NCBI RefSeq assembly: GCF_000760295.1
Contig: NZ_JNBA01000020.1
Span: forward strand, 1-64,000
Direction: 5' to 3'
Source: Prochlorococcus sp. MIT 0701
GTDB taxonomy: Bacteria; Cyanobacteriota; Cyanobacteriia; PCC-6307; Cyanobiaceae
DNA length: 64,000 nucleotides
The notes beneath the pieces were generated by a model. That model ran no database searches. It was not told the DNA's origin and saw only the letters and a list, made by a program, of their open reading frames with translations. Made by a program: the position numbers and the translations under genes. The number at the start of each line of letters is the position of its first letter. Position 1 is the first letter of the stretch. Shown here one piece after another: positions 11,201 through 19,493 of this stretch.

Positions 11201-14200
11201 CTGCTGAGATTATTCCTTCCGTAGGTGTTCGTGATTCTCGAGGCGATTGGTTGTTTACATGGTCTGAACTAAATGCTAATGAAGGACAAGTCGAACTGAT
11301 CCCCGGTCAAAACTGGAGTGGCAATGCAAATTTGCAGGTTTTAATTAGTCAGTTACAACCTGATGGCTCTTTGCTTAGTTCTGCCCTTACAAGCATGGCT
11401 TTAGATGTTGTGGCAGTTGCTGATCAGCCCTTGCTGCAATTGAACAATGTAACCATCAATGAAGATCAATCCCTAGCCTTGAATCACATCCTTAAGCGAG
11501 CAGAGCTTCTTGATGATGATGGTTCAGAAACCTTGCATTACGAGTTAAGTGCAATGCCAGAGGGAGTTGTATTGCAACGCATGGTGGCTGGTGAAGAACC
11601 GATTGTTTTAGATTCTGAAGACGGTATCTATCGGTTCAGTTCTCAAGATCTCGACGGAGTTGAATTGCTTACTGCAGAAGACTTCTCAGGACTTTTGCAA
11701 TTCAAATGGCATGCTGTTGCAACAGAAGCTTCCAACGACAGTATCAGTCGCACTAGCCAGGATGTCCTGATAACGATTCGAGCGATAGCAGATAAGCCCT
11801 CTGATGTTGTTTACACCGAGTCCCCCCCTGCACTTTTGGAGGGAGGTTCTGTTTCTCTGTCTAGCTTGATCAATCAATCAACTCCTAGTTCAGGGCTTAA
11901 TGACTTAGATGGTTCCGAAGAATTACGCCTTGAGTTCAAGTTGCCCCAAGGCCTTGCATTGAAGCATCAAAGTGATGATGGTTGGCAACCGATTAGCTAT
12001 CTAAATGCTGATGGTGAGCAGATTGTAATGATAAGTGCTGATGATTTTTTAGAGTTGCAACTGGTAGACAAAGGGATAGAGCAAGTCGACAGCTTTAGTT
12101 TGTCTGTCTCAAGTGTCAGTCGCGAGATTAGCAATGGCAAGCTGGCTCGTAGTGAGTCTAAAGAGCTGACTCTTGGTTTTATCCGCAATGCAAGAGCTGC
12201 TAAGATTACTCTTCTAGATTCTCCTACTATTTTAGAAGATACTGATGGGGTAGATCTTAGCGATCTCGTTCAGGTAGTAGCGGCTAATAATAAGGATATC
12301 CTTAGTTATCGCATCTCTGAAATATCAGAAGGCCTCAAGCTCATCGATCCTGATGGTCAGGTTTTTCTACCAGCCAAGCTCAATAATACATTCAATCTGT
12401 CGAGCCTAGATGGTTGGCAATTGCAAACAAATCAACATCAGGCTGGTCAATTTGGTTTTGACCTTGAAGTGATTAGCAAGGCACCTGTGGATGGTGGCAA
12501 GTCAATGACAGTACTAAAACATGTCAACTTTAATGTTAAAGCAGTTGCCGATATGCCAACCCTTCTGCTTGACCAGTCTGAAGGTGAAAAATTACTAATC
12601 GAGAGCAATGGATGGTTGAATTTGAACAACCTAAAACCGATCGTCAGCTCTCCTGATAGTGATCAATCGGAACGCCTTTCTCTTTTGATCGGTGCTCTTG
12701 ATGTTGATGGAGAGCCCGTTAGCCTGCCATCCCATAGCCGCTTTAATGTTCCCGCTCGACAATTAACAGATGGTCGCTGGGAAATTCAAGATGATGATTT
12801 TGATGGTCTCAGTCTCTATCTTGGAGAAATTGCTGATGATCTAACAATTACTTTTACTCCTACATCTCATGATGGGGATGATCAAATTCATGCAGAAATG
12901 ACAACAATTACCGTTGCTGCTAACTCTGTTACCCAGATCCCCCTGCTTGAGGTGCGTGGAGTCATGGAAGGCCTGGAGGATTTACCAATCCCATTACTTG
13001 CTCAATTAGAAGGTGTCATTAATGCTCAGCTACGAGGAAGAGGAGTCGGCCAAACATTAGAATTGGAAATTAGCGGTTTACCTGAAGGCTCTAAGTTTGT
13101 CCGTCTTATAGATGGTGATAGTGATTCTTTGACTTCATCGTATAGCCAACCAGTGAACACCAATAAAGATAATCAACTAACATCAACGTTAAGGTTGCCT
13201 TATGTGCAATGGCAACAAATGCATTGGCTTGGTCCTGCGAACCAGTCTGGCGAATTTAGTTTTAACGTTCAAGCCTTTAGTGTTGGCAAAAATGGCGATG
13301 TCTTGAGTACGGATATGTCAACGGTTAAGGTTTTCTTGACTCAATTCAATGATAAGCCTGAGATTATCGATGACAGTGATCTAAGGGCTATAGAAGAGGG
13401 GGAGAGTGGCCAATGGGATTTGTTATCCCGTTTTAGAGACGTCGACAATAGCAAAAGTGAGCTTTCAATTAGTGTCAACACTCTCGATGAGAATGGAAGT
13501 ATTGGTGAACTACCAGGCTGGCTTAGTCTTAGTTCAGAAGGGATCTTAGCTGGAAGTCCTAGCAATGTAGACGTTGGCATGCTCAAATTCTTGATTACAG
13601 CTAGCGATCCATTAGGTCAAGTAGAAACGATGAAACTTAGCTTGGACGTTGGAGATGTAAATGCAGAGCCAACTTTTAATAAAGCAGCTTTAAGTGATTG
13701 GGACATTGTAAGTAAGGATGGCAATGATGTCTATAGCCGCAGCCTTGACCTAAGGCAGCGAATACTTATAGACCTTGAAAAGGCATTTAATGATGAGGAT
13801 GAAATTAATGGTGATCAACTTACCTACACGTTTAGTGATGGTGCCAACGGATGGAGCTCAGGGTTAGATGGTTTGGCTACTATAAAAGATGGTGAATTGG
13901 TTATTCAGGCTATAGGCAAAGAGAACGTTGGCTCACATTCTCTGCGTCTGCGAGCGACAGATCAAATGGGAGCGAGTATTACAAAAGAGCTGAATATCAA
14001 TGTACTTAATATCAATGATGCACCAATTGTTATACGTGATAATGCCACCCTTGTTCGGGAAGGTGTCTGGGAGGAAAGAGTCCAGGTTGATCAAGATCAG
14101 GAATCTTGGCAGCTTAATCTTGAGGGGCTATTTAGTGATGCTGATATCACTGACCGCATTGACCAGATAACTCCGTCTTTTCTTCCAGCTTGGCTTCAAT

Positions 14201-17200
14201 ACACACCTTCTACATCTACTACTGGTGGAGTACTCAGTGGCAAGCCTGGAAATCGAGATGTTGGTACCACGTCCTTGGAATGGCAGGCGGTTGATGATGC
14301 AGGCGAAGTCGCTACTTATCGCCTTGATCTCGAGGTCGTCAATGTTAATGAGACTCCAGAGGCCATTGCCAACCCTGATTTGTCTGAATTAGGTGTCGTA
14401 CAAAATGGAGTCGCCACTATTGATGAAGACAGCTACTCCCGCCTAGACTTGTCGAAACTATTTACGGATAGCGACAGTATTCATGGTGATTCACTTGCTT
14501 ATGAAATCACAAAGATACTTAAGGAAGGTAGTCAGACTCCGCAGGTGGTTGATTGGTTGGGTATCGAGCATCGCAGCTCGATCACGCCTGACGCTAGTGG
14601 CAAACTTTTGATCGAGCCAGTTTTCTATCGAGTCACTGAATCTGGCACTCTAGGAGATGCTGTCCCCCCTGATGATATAGACAAGCTAGAAAAGAATACA
14701 CTGCTCAGAGTCTTAGTTGAAGCGACAGATGATCGTAATACAGAACTTAAAGGTGTGATTGGTGCTGATCTAGATGTAACATGGAGTTCTGCACTTTCCC
14801 TTGTCAAAGACAGTGCTGTGATTACAAATTCGCTACCTCTATTTCAATCAATTTCTGAAACAACCAATGGTTTGCGTATGAAGGCAGGCTCTGCTCCTGA
14901 TGGAGGATTGTCTATAGGGGAAGCTGTAGGCAATAACCCCAAGGACAGTTTGTTGAGTTTTGATTTACTGCTTAAAGATCCAGATGAAAAAGTTCTTGTA
15001 AGCCTAAATAGAGGAAAGGGGCTTAATCGTGATGGTCTTAATGGACGACTTGGTGAACAGTTTGATTCCGACAATAGTGTTGTCCATTCTTTCTCCAGTC
15101 AGGCTGGTGCTGATGTTCAGGTACTTGCGCCTGAAAATGCTGATGTCGGTAATTATATTGTAACGATTACAGCAACTGATCAGGATGGCAAAAGTGTAAG
15201 CGCAGATGTGCCATTGCTGATTTCCAACACTAATGACGCTCCAGAATTGATAAAGAATGCAGAGAACATCCTTGCCAAATGGCTTGCTGAACAACCTCAT
15301 CTAGAACACAACAATGACACCACTCCTTTGGTTAAATTGTTTAAAGACCAGGATCTGATGCATGGAGATAAACTCGATATAAGGCTTATTGAAGCACCAG
15401 CACAAGATTCTCAGCAGAATGCTGTTGCTAATAGCATTGTAGAAATAACATCCGAAAATAATGGCAATATCAGCCTAAACCTGCAACCGCCTAGAGGCAT
15501 TACAAGTATTTATGAGCAAATGTTCCGCTTAGAAGCTACAGATTCTGATGGTGCTACAACTAATACAGAATGGCTTACTGTTGCAATTACACCGTCTGCG
15601 GAGGCTACTGTTCTTAAAAGAGGCTCTGATAAGAAGATATTAGATTCCCAAACTATCGGTACTATAACTAAGAAGAATATAAATATTGATCTAGGCCAAG
15701 CCTTAAATATTAATGCACCTGAACTAGTTGATCAGGCTGGAGATGAGGCAGAGTTGAGATTTCTTGTTAAGTCAGCAGATGCAAAGTTGGTTCTAGAAGG
15801 CACTGATGATCAGGATTTCTTTGAGGTTAATATTAATGGCAATGGACAATCAATCTTTAGTGTCAGCCTTAACAAGCTACAACAGATTTCTGGCAACACT
15901 TACGGCAATCTAGAGAATCTAAAGCTATTACTAGCTCCCAACCAAATAGAACTTTTGCCTACTGCCTTAAGTGCAAAACAAGTTGGCGGGATTCCTTTGA
16001 AGCTATGGACAACAACTCATGTTAAAGGTGATACTTCCAAACAGTTTGGAGAGATCCAGAGCGATTATTCAGAAATTTGGATCCCTATAGAGAATGCTGC
16101 CCCAACTTTTAGCTCGGTTAAGCCTGTAAAAATTAACCAGGACTTCTTTTCCCAGGATTCCTTCGCTCCAGATAAACCTCTCTTCTCACTCATGAATCAG
16201 TTTGCTGACATTGATTCAGGTGATACTGCTAATTGGCAAATTGAGGTCCCACAAAATTTGCAAGGCATGCTCAAGCTAGATGAGTCCACTGGAGATATCA
16301 GTTTCACAAGCAAAGTTAATTCCTTATCAGATCTACCAGAAGGTAATCATAGGATTATTGTTAGACAGATCGATAGTTCAGGCAGGCTTGGAGATTCAAC
16401 TGGTATTAGCAGTGGAACAGTTCGATTGTTTGTTGCTTCAAGCCATGAGGATGATTCATTAATAGGCGGCTTAGACTTGCTAACTAGAGGCGATGGGGGT
16501 GAACTTAAGCAAATATTTAGTAGGCTTTCAGCAGGTGAAGAACTTAAGCAGCAGGAAGCAGAGGTTGTGGATATTTTTGAAAGGCTTCAGGTAAAAAGTG
16601 ACAAGAGGCAGGAATTTATTGAGGAGTTAGAAAAAGGTTCTTTAGCCATACTTGGCAAGCCAGAGAATGGAGAGCCTCTGTTGTTGCTGGATGCTTCCTA
16701 TGATGACAACAGCTTACTGATTAATTCTGAGCAGAAAGAAGCATCTACAGAACTTTTGGACAAAGCGAAGGACCTGCTCGATAGTCAGACAATCACAGAA
16801 ACACCTATGGGAGAATTGGATTTTTCCATAGATATTCAAGGAGAGAAATCAAGCATCGTTCAGATCCGTCTGGAAAATGGTGGTATGGATATAGATGATC
16901 TTGTAAAAACAACAGCTAGCGGAACTCCTTACTTATTTAATTCTCGCAAGCTAACCTATGACTCTAGCAAGGATGGAGAGATGTCAGAGTGGCTTTCTGG
17001 CCTTGCTTATGATGTGTATTTCTATGGCCTCCCAAATGGATCAAAGGCTAGCTCCTTATCAACTGGCATAAAACTCCGCAAAGAAGATGATTTTTCACAA
17101 GCGTTGTTAAGCCAAGGCTTTAGCAGCGATTACCTGCCACGAATGGATGGATCTGGACTACTGATTGACTTGGACGGAGATAATACTACTGATCTGATTA

Positions 17201-18687
17201 GTATGCTGCTTATTGATCAGGGATTCTTTGATACTGATCAACGCTTAGGAGTTATTGGTGATCCACTGATACCTGTGAAAACCTCTGATCTGACTCCAAA
17301 ATCAGCAGTAACGAGTGGTAATAGTAACGATTTAGGTGTCGGAGTTGGTCAGACCTCTAATAACCGTAGGCGTCAAGATTCTGGATATCCGGACATACAA
17401 GATCCCATCGATACTTCTCAAGATGCAACTAGCAATCCACAAAATCAGGCTACTTCTTCTCAAGATGCAACTAGCAATCCACAAAATCAGGCTACTTCTT
17501 CTCAAGATGCAACTAGCAATCCACAAAATCAGGCTACTTCTTCTCAAGATGTAAGTAGTGATGATCCACAAAATCAGGCTACTTATTCTGAAGAAATAGA
17601 TGATTCTTCAATTTCTGATGAGGAATTTATAAATGATCAAGCTAGGACTTCTAATTCTAAGTCTTCACTACCATCAGGATCGCCGCAAGGCGTTAAGCCC
17701 GACAATAGATCAATTAATAACAGCATTGGGAATCGATCCATGCAGAGTTCAAATTCCTCAAACTCTTTGAGCGGCTTGACCTCAGATAACCTCAACAGTA
17801 ATAGAAGTTCTGAGTCTCTTGCTTCCGAGCAGGAACCAGATGGTTCATTACAAACAAATGATGAATCACTAGCCTCTCAAAATCAAGCAGTAAAAGCACA
17901 ACGTACCAATGCATTGTTCAACAATTCATTAGCATCGGTACAAGACTGGATGCAAGCCAGAAAGGAAGACGCTCTAGGGGCTATCAATTCATTGATGGCC
18001 CCTATTGAAGATTCCAATCAAGCTTCGATGGCAGGAGCTATCGCACTGCTATTAGCTCCAATACTAGGTGAAAGACTGCTAACAAATACTGCAAAAGCTA
18101 TGGATACTAATATTACGTTAAAGTTACGGCGACGAGGTGAAAACTTTAAAGGTATTTGGACTATGCCTACACGTGATGGCCGATTCATTTCTATCAGTAA
18201 GGATTGCTCCGCTCTTGATTTTAATCCTATAGATATATCAGAAACAGATACGATGCAGATTCAAATGCTTCCTGGCTTTAATTCAAATGGAAACTCGCTA
18301 TTAAGCCTTGCCATGCCTCTGATGCGAAGTCCAGGTAGATTCATACATTCAGTACAAGCTTTATCTCAAGAACTGGTGAATAATCCAACCCCAGATATTA
18401 ATTGGGATGATTGGATCAATCGCTCATTTAGCCAGCATACTAGGAATGGAGACCAGCCTCGCGAAGCTAAAAAAGCTTTGACTGAACTGCGACGACTTGT
18501 TGATCAAGCGATTCAGCAAGACCCTGCTTTCGCAGACGTTGTAATGCTAAGCCAACTTCATGACTGCAATTCTCTGCTTGGATTATCAACTAAGCCTCAT
18601 GCAGACCCTTCTAGTAAAACTTATTCCGACGTTGTTCCTGATCAAGATGTTGGGAAAGCTATTACCTCATCTAACTCCGCAAAATGA
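5278..18687 (+). CDS. Giant 4469-residue modular surface/secreted protein
   Basis: One uninterrupted frame of 13.4 kb. No classical signal peptide. Visible modules: a cohesin-like domain near residues 420-580 (GLIGLELDLNWDASALNLI, then HLPLFQS) and a similar one near 3140-3270 (GVIGADLDVTW, then SLPLFQS); several cadherin/putative-Ig repeats of the form PSWLEVD..TG.L.G.P...DVG.Y...V.A.D..G ending in NVNDAP (near 650-960, 2740-3030 and 3290); a block near 1684-1822 like the calcium-binding domain of RTX-type exported giants (PLILDF, DANANG, then LDANNDGLINSLD and IWFDDGD); and DLDGDN near 3960. After 4015 comes a Ser/Asn/Gln-rich stretch with 42-bp repeats, a hydrophobic segment (GAIALLLAPILGERLL) near 4250, and a basic C-terminal domain of unknown type. 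No GGxGxDxUx nonapeptides were seen. Giant adhesins of this build usually leave by type I secretion, and such an operon follows 56 bases downstream. Adhesion or cell-surface matrix is an inference. Confidence 0.88.
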   Translation: MDEQLASVNWSFDATNKDHDAVQYSFSAPEIIYDSSSGSLNQDSASVTLDIDDQKASPTWQNAESISLQQHELDGSIRKLAGDVPGLDVDNLYNPSPWDSQLVLHGSAYKAPSLEQGLHSTDLDQSPPDPTLLDAHIDLYFDTSGSSPIEAPGPTQAPPDALSGLYISAESDSLPLISNNLSPLLGDEFASDPFLVYQNTEQLTDVLLEKNPSSGLDDQLLIDAKTLSGPVLEGEEFPFNPLLDYQNGGQVEQDEQPLQVALQRQVQVQALVADDEDRKLDTTQLQPVVDFSPENGNATLSSVGDFPDVKDNLDLDTFNWRPLDQDGAPQLNEQDSPLNIPFKVEEWFEDKTTLMPLGEYPPTADANGPWSLRAFSLPDVPSPPLPDWLEVIQMSPTPELVGDGRLVISQTFESDPTDSEKLWLEIHVQDRRSDGRGLIGLELDLNWDASALNLIVDQNRSAQVFERNHLPLFQSTGKLTTLQPETSSDLHREALVGIGAAALPNAGLGQSLGNLRSSDPQTLFARLAFQVEDPSLAPDLQMQVTMSPTNGGISLNDQELLVLDGHSPNAWILKAQPTQEEVGSYAFTLHQGEIDSNLTTHLAVAVTEVNDAPVALTDVDIPSEYFTPELKQGQSLSHDLARLFSDQDDSSLAYKLVSAPSWLEVDSQTGQLIGIPNNSDVGSYSITVIADDGRGGTAKQQLLIDVKNVNDSPQLDSSVSIVPPNLIQGESFTYRLPEGAFVDPDLSVDRDEQLNYQLVAAEGDQSPPAWIQIDHANGTLTGTAGSKDVGTNRFVVRAVDAAGLFVDQSVSLTVENVNDTPHRTLLLSEFLAAQLPTAPGDAPLGEDDPNALFTGLERIIDLNTWFNDPDLNVVPGEELELHVELDIGTGQAIDLADNDLSQDQRPEWLSWDENSGLLKINPSVGEIGQHILRVRSTDSAGLSASAIVPLLVRHRNSAPVVSFSSAEDFLASLRTEGVNSATAITSSKDSNQSNQLSGLQITVAEEQDVLLELPRSLFSDSDLIVSGSEKLTLELEGSPQLFRRSTDNSPPPFKFDPKTLTIKGNTSGLGLDEYGGLSQWQVRLIATDTSGESASFDLSLNLQRTFATPELVALDDVTKKPEGSLVQLNDLVRFSLDPRDGELVHLTIKQPLGKQQPLNLVERAGIDVVNSSYSSTQRQWQISGSAEQVKAVIDGLQFKVPDDDHAIGDFNLDVSVQSELGDTGLVSDVVTRSVAFTLEPTANSPLWTGITTREPSSEDSFELVSLASQLLANSVDPREQLSYRVELPANRPDLLLTDQSGAAIGERQGDLLLLSSKEWQSACLRSTDAAHQDASLIVEAISTEASNGMQAFSSAKTLSTKPCPFLSQPPELLMMPPLGIQRSGEEAKFQLELNLPDAAKSLRLQLDLPVDSAINIEGAAISSEQLLGQSGEAIAERFFISFDSEQRPLPDQLDLGIISPESFKGSFDGHLSVLASARSVLNDHIDSQKLANELSNGLACEVENLSFAWDVAQVALVPEFITEPLEGEPSLSFNPETGALIVTVQRGLSSTGQQNPNEDLTLAVINIPPGYVLAEKLNDTFQAVGATDAFGTMTLFTLSSSDTQQGADSVGHTTLNDGNLFLVATDRNAVSLDGASLNLALTARISNQPGGDSRSETIKHQLNLSPINGGLPSVQRLSAATRFVDPLILDFTGKQGLPLTSLASDGSGVSFEMLPDSPAVPTAWLKSDANANGQLNAGFLVLNDISNDSANADINISSISELLSEYFQTDNRQRSFLSGSSALASLDANNDGLINSLDSSWNQLQIWFDDGDAISEVDELQPLNQFLDSIDLDTLITLAEQPEWAADNAVLRRLSGASLADPAAIYDLYDVGLRIAPAFTAKLDLQLEGIELQKAGDSEEIANQGDLAVNKISLLKTSLEQVTDELTTGLESRLSRLHLQENGNPVPLKLRSKDSVKWSENGLDDFTLVRMSGLPAEIIPSVGVRDSRGDWLFTWSELNANEGQVELIPGQNWSGNANLQVLISQLQPDGSLLSSALTSMALDVVAVADQPLLQLNNVTINEDQSLALNHILKRAELLDDDGSETLHYELSAMPEGVVLQRMVAGEEPIVLDSEDGIYRFSSQDLDGVELLTAEDFSGLLQFKWHAVATEASNDSISRTSQDVLITIRAIADKPSDVVYTESPPALLEGGSVSLSSLINQSTPSSGLNDLDGSEELRLEFKLPQGLALKHQSDDGWQPISYLNADGEQIVMISADDFLELQLVDKGIEQVDSFSLSVSSVSREISNGKLARSESKELTLGFIRNARAAKITLLDSPTILEDTDGVDLSDLVQVVAANNKDILSYRISEISEGLKLIDPDGQVFLPAKLNNTFNLSSLDGWQLQTNQHQAGQFGFDLEVISKAPVDGGKSMTVLKHVNFNVKAVADMPTLLLDQSEGEKLLIESNGWLNLNNLKPIVSSPDSDQSERLSLLIGALDVDGEPVSLPSHSRFNVPARQLTDGRWEIQDDDFDGLSLYLGEIADDLTITFTPTSHDGDDQIHAEMTTITVAANSVTQIPLLEVRGVMEGLEDLPIPLLAQLEGVINAQLRGRGVGQTLELEISGLPEGSKFVRLIDGDSDSLTSSYSQPVNTNKDNQLTSTLRLPYVQWQQMHWLGPANQSGEFSFNVQAFSVGKNGDVLSTDMSTVKVFLTQFNDKPEIIDDSDLRAIEEGESGQWDLLSRFRDVDNSKSELSISVNTLDENGSIGELPGWLSLSSEGILAGSPSNVDVGMLKFLITASDPLGQVETMKLSLDVGDVNAEPTFNKAALSDWDIVSKDGNDVYSRSLDLRQRILIDLEKAFNDEDEINGDQLTYTFSDGANGWSSGLDGLATIKDGELVIQAIGKENVGSHSLRLRATDQMGASITKELNINVLNINDAPIVIRDNATLVREGVWEERVQVDQDQESWQLNLEGLFSDADITDRIDQITPSFLPAWLQYTPSTSTTGGVLSGKPGNRDVGTTSLEWQAVDDAGEVATYRLDLEVVNVNETPEAIANPDLSELGVVQNGVATIDEDSYSRLDLSKLFTDSDSIHGDSLAYEITKILKEGSQTPQVVDWLGIEHRSSITPDASGKLLIEPVFYRVTESGTLGDAVPPDDIDKLEKNTLLRVLVEATDDRNTELKGVIGADLDVTWSSALSLVKDSAVITNSLPLFQSISETTNGLRMKAGSAPDGGLSIGEAVGNNPKDSLLSFDLLLKDPDEKVLVSLNRGKGLNRDGLNGRLGEQFDSDNSVVHSFSSQAGADVQVLAPENADVGNYIVTITATDQDGKSVSADVPLLISNTNDAPELIKNAENILAKWLAEQPHLEHNNDTTPLVKLFKDQDLMHGDKLDIRLIEAPAQDSQQNAVANSIVEITSENNGNISLNLQPPRGITSIYEQMFRLEATDSDGATTNTEWLTVAITPSAEATVLKRGSDKKILDSQTIGTITKKNINIDLGQALNINAPELVDQAGDEAELRFLVKSADAKLVLEGTDDQDFFEVNINGNGQSIFSVSLNKLQQISGNTYGNLENLKLLLAPNQIELLPTALSAKQVGGIPLKLWTTTHVKGDTSKQFGEIQSDYSEIWIPIENAAPTFSSVKPVKINQDFFSQDSFAPDKPLFSLMNQFADIDSGDTANWQIEVPQNLQGMLKLDESTGDISFTSKVNSLSDLPEGNHRIIVRQIDSSGRLGDSTGISSGTVRLFVASSHEDDSLIGGLDLLTRGDGGELKQIFSRLSAGEELKQQEAEVVDIFERLQVKSDKRQEFIEELEKGSLAILGKPENGEPLLLLDASYDDNSLLINSEQKEASTELLDKAKDLLDSQTITETPMGELDFSIDIQGEKSSIVQIRLENGGMDIDDLVKTTASGTPYLFNSRKLTYDSSKDGEMSEWLSGLAYDVYFYGLPNGSKASSLSTGIKLRKEDDFSQALLSQGFSSDYLPRMDGSGLLIDLDGDNTTDLISMLLIDQGFFDTDQRLGVIGDPLIPVKTSDLTPKSAVTSGNSNDLGVGVGQTSNNRRRQDSGYPDIQDPIDTSQDATSNPQNQATSSQDATSNPQNQATSSQDATSNPQNQATSSQDVSSDDPQNQATYSEEIDDSSISDEEFINDQARTSNSKSSLPSGSPQGVKPDNRSINNSIGNRSMQSSNSSNSLSGLTSDNLNSNRSSESLASEQEPDGSLQTNDESLASQNQAVKAQRTNALFNNSLASVQDWMQARKEDALGAINSLMAPIEDSNQASMAGAIALLLAPILGERLLTNTAKAMDTNITLKLRRRGENFKGIWTMPTRDGRFISISKDCSALDFNPIDISETDTMQIQMLPGFNSNGNSLLSLAMPLMRSPGRFIHSVQALSQELVNNPTPDINWDDWINRSFSQHTRNGDQPREAKKALTELRRLVDQAIQQDPAFADVVMLSQLHDCNSLLGLSTKPHADPSSKTYSDVVPDQDVGKAITSSNSAK
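8766..8794. repeat. Perfect inverted repeat, 12-bp arms
   Basis: AGCTGGAATTGA (8766-8777) and TCAATTCCAGCT (8783-8794) are separated by five bases, inside the giant gene. A 12-bp perfect arm this close is not expected by chance in 64 kb. Confidence 0.85.
10525..10557. repeat. Interrupted inverted repeat, 14 bp paired
   Basis: GCTAATGCTGATAT (10525-10538), a two-base AA turn, then ATATCAGC, a three-base bulge TCT, and ATTAGC (to 10557). It lies in the giant gene just before its EF-hand-like calcium segment. Confidence 0.75.
17419..17589 (+). repeat. 42-bp in-frame tandem repeats in giant gene
   Basis: Three identical 42-bp units at 17419-17460, 17461-17502 and 17503-17544, then a diverged 45-bp fourth unit to 17589. 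Each unit encodes QDATSNPQNQATSS. The perfect identity means recent expansion, and the unit length keeps the frame, so copy number can change without breaking the protein. The repeat forms a flexible polar linker between the calcium-binding part and the C-terminal hydrophobic segment. Confidence 0.95.
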
Positions 18688-18743
18688 GGCATGATTATTA
18701 TTTGCTAAATTTGTAAACTTAGCTATGCTCATCAAAGAGGTTC

Positions 18744-19493
18744 ATGCAGGAAGCTTTGGAGAAAACGCTGATGCAGCAAGTTGCCTTGCACGGACTTTTG
18801 CAATCCCTCATAAGAGCCCAGGCTGAATTCGAATTTATTAACCAGTATGAATTGGATGATGAAGGGCAACCAATAGATGATGAACAAGCAGTCTCTGCAT
18901 TAATAAAAGACTTAAAAATCCCCAATCAACAAGCTCTTCAAAGCTGGAGAAATAACCATCTACTAAATGGTGACGACGATAATTTCATTAGTTATGCCCA
19001 TAATCGACTTAAACGTAAGCGAGTAATCGACAAGCTCATTACAGGTAATGGTGAGTCTTTATTCTTGCGCTATAAGGATAGGCTAGACCGCGTTCTCTAT
19101 AGCCTGATAAGAGTTGAATCTGAGGATCTTGCCTATAACCTTTATTATTCTATTGAGTCTGGAGAAATAGAATTCGGCTCTGCTGCAGAGTCCCACAGCT
19201 GTGGACCAGAATCCAAAACTCAGGGAATCATTGGACCTGTTGATCTGACAACACCTCATCCAGAGGTCGCTGCAAGGCTTCGTACTGCTTCTGCGAGGCA
19301 GTTATTTTCACCTTTCCAAGCTGATGAATGGGCTGTGATTGTGCGACTTGAATATAGATTTGATAGTTCTTTTGACGAATCCACTAAAGACTTTCTAGGG
19401 GGACTGTTGTTAGGAAGTAAGTCTAAGGAAATAGGGGACAAAATCTCGCGATATTATCTTGACAAGGAGGATTCGGACCTTGCAGCTGACTAA
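18744..19493 (+). CDS. Parvulin-like (SurA/PpiC-type) isomerase of the secretion operon
   Basis: A 249-residue protein with an all-alpha N-terminal half (about 1-140) and a C-terminal half resembling parvulin rotamases: SIESGEIEFGSAAESHS, a loop ending QGIIGPVDL, then ARLRTASARQLFSPFQADEWAVIVRLE, matching the usual GG-lG-p...al....G.vS.Pv....g.hii.v pattern. No signal peptide, so it probably acts in the cytoplasm or at the membrane. AAGAGG at 18735-18740 precedes the ATG closely. It overlaps the ABC transporter start by 14 bases, so the two are translationally coupled. Such isomerase genes beside HlyB/HlyD pairs are common in cyanobacteria; a role in keeping large cargo export-competent is inferred. 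Whether it keeps isomerase activity cannot be told from sequence alone. Confidence 0.7.
   Translation: MQEALEKTLMQQVALHGLLQSLIRAQAEFEFINQYELDDEGQPIDDEQAVSALIKDLKIPNQQALQSWRNNHLLNGDDDNFISYAHNRLKRKRVIDKLITGNGESLFLRYKDRLDRVLYSLIRVESEDLAYNLYYSIESGEIEFGSAAESHSCGPESKTQGIIGPVDLTTPHPEVAARLRTASARQLFSPFQADEWAVIVRLEYRFDSSFDESTKDFLGGLLLGSKSKEIGDKISRYYLDKEDSDLAAD

Noticed and set aside
17332-17571. Short frames on both strands made of repeated units
   Set aside because: They are side products of the 42-bp tandem repeat in the giant gene.
17419-17589. CRISPR array
   Set aside because: The units are contiguous 42-bp repeats without spacers and are part of a long reading frame.
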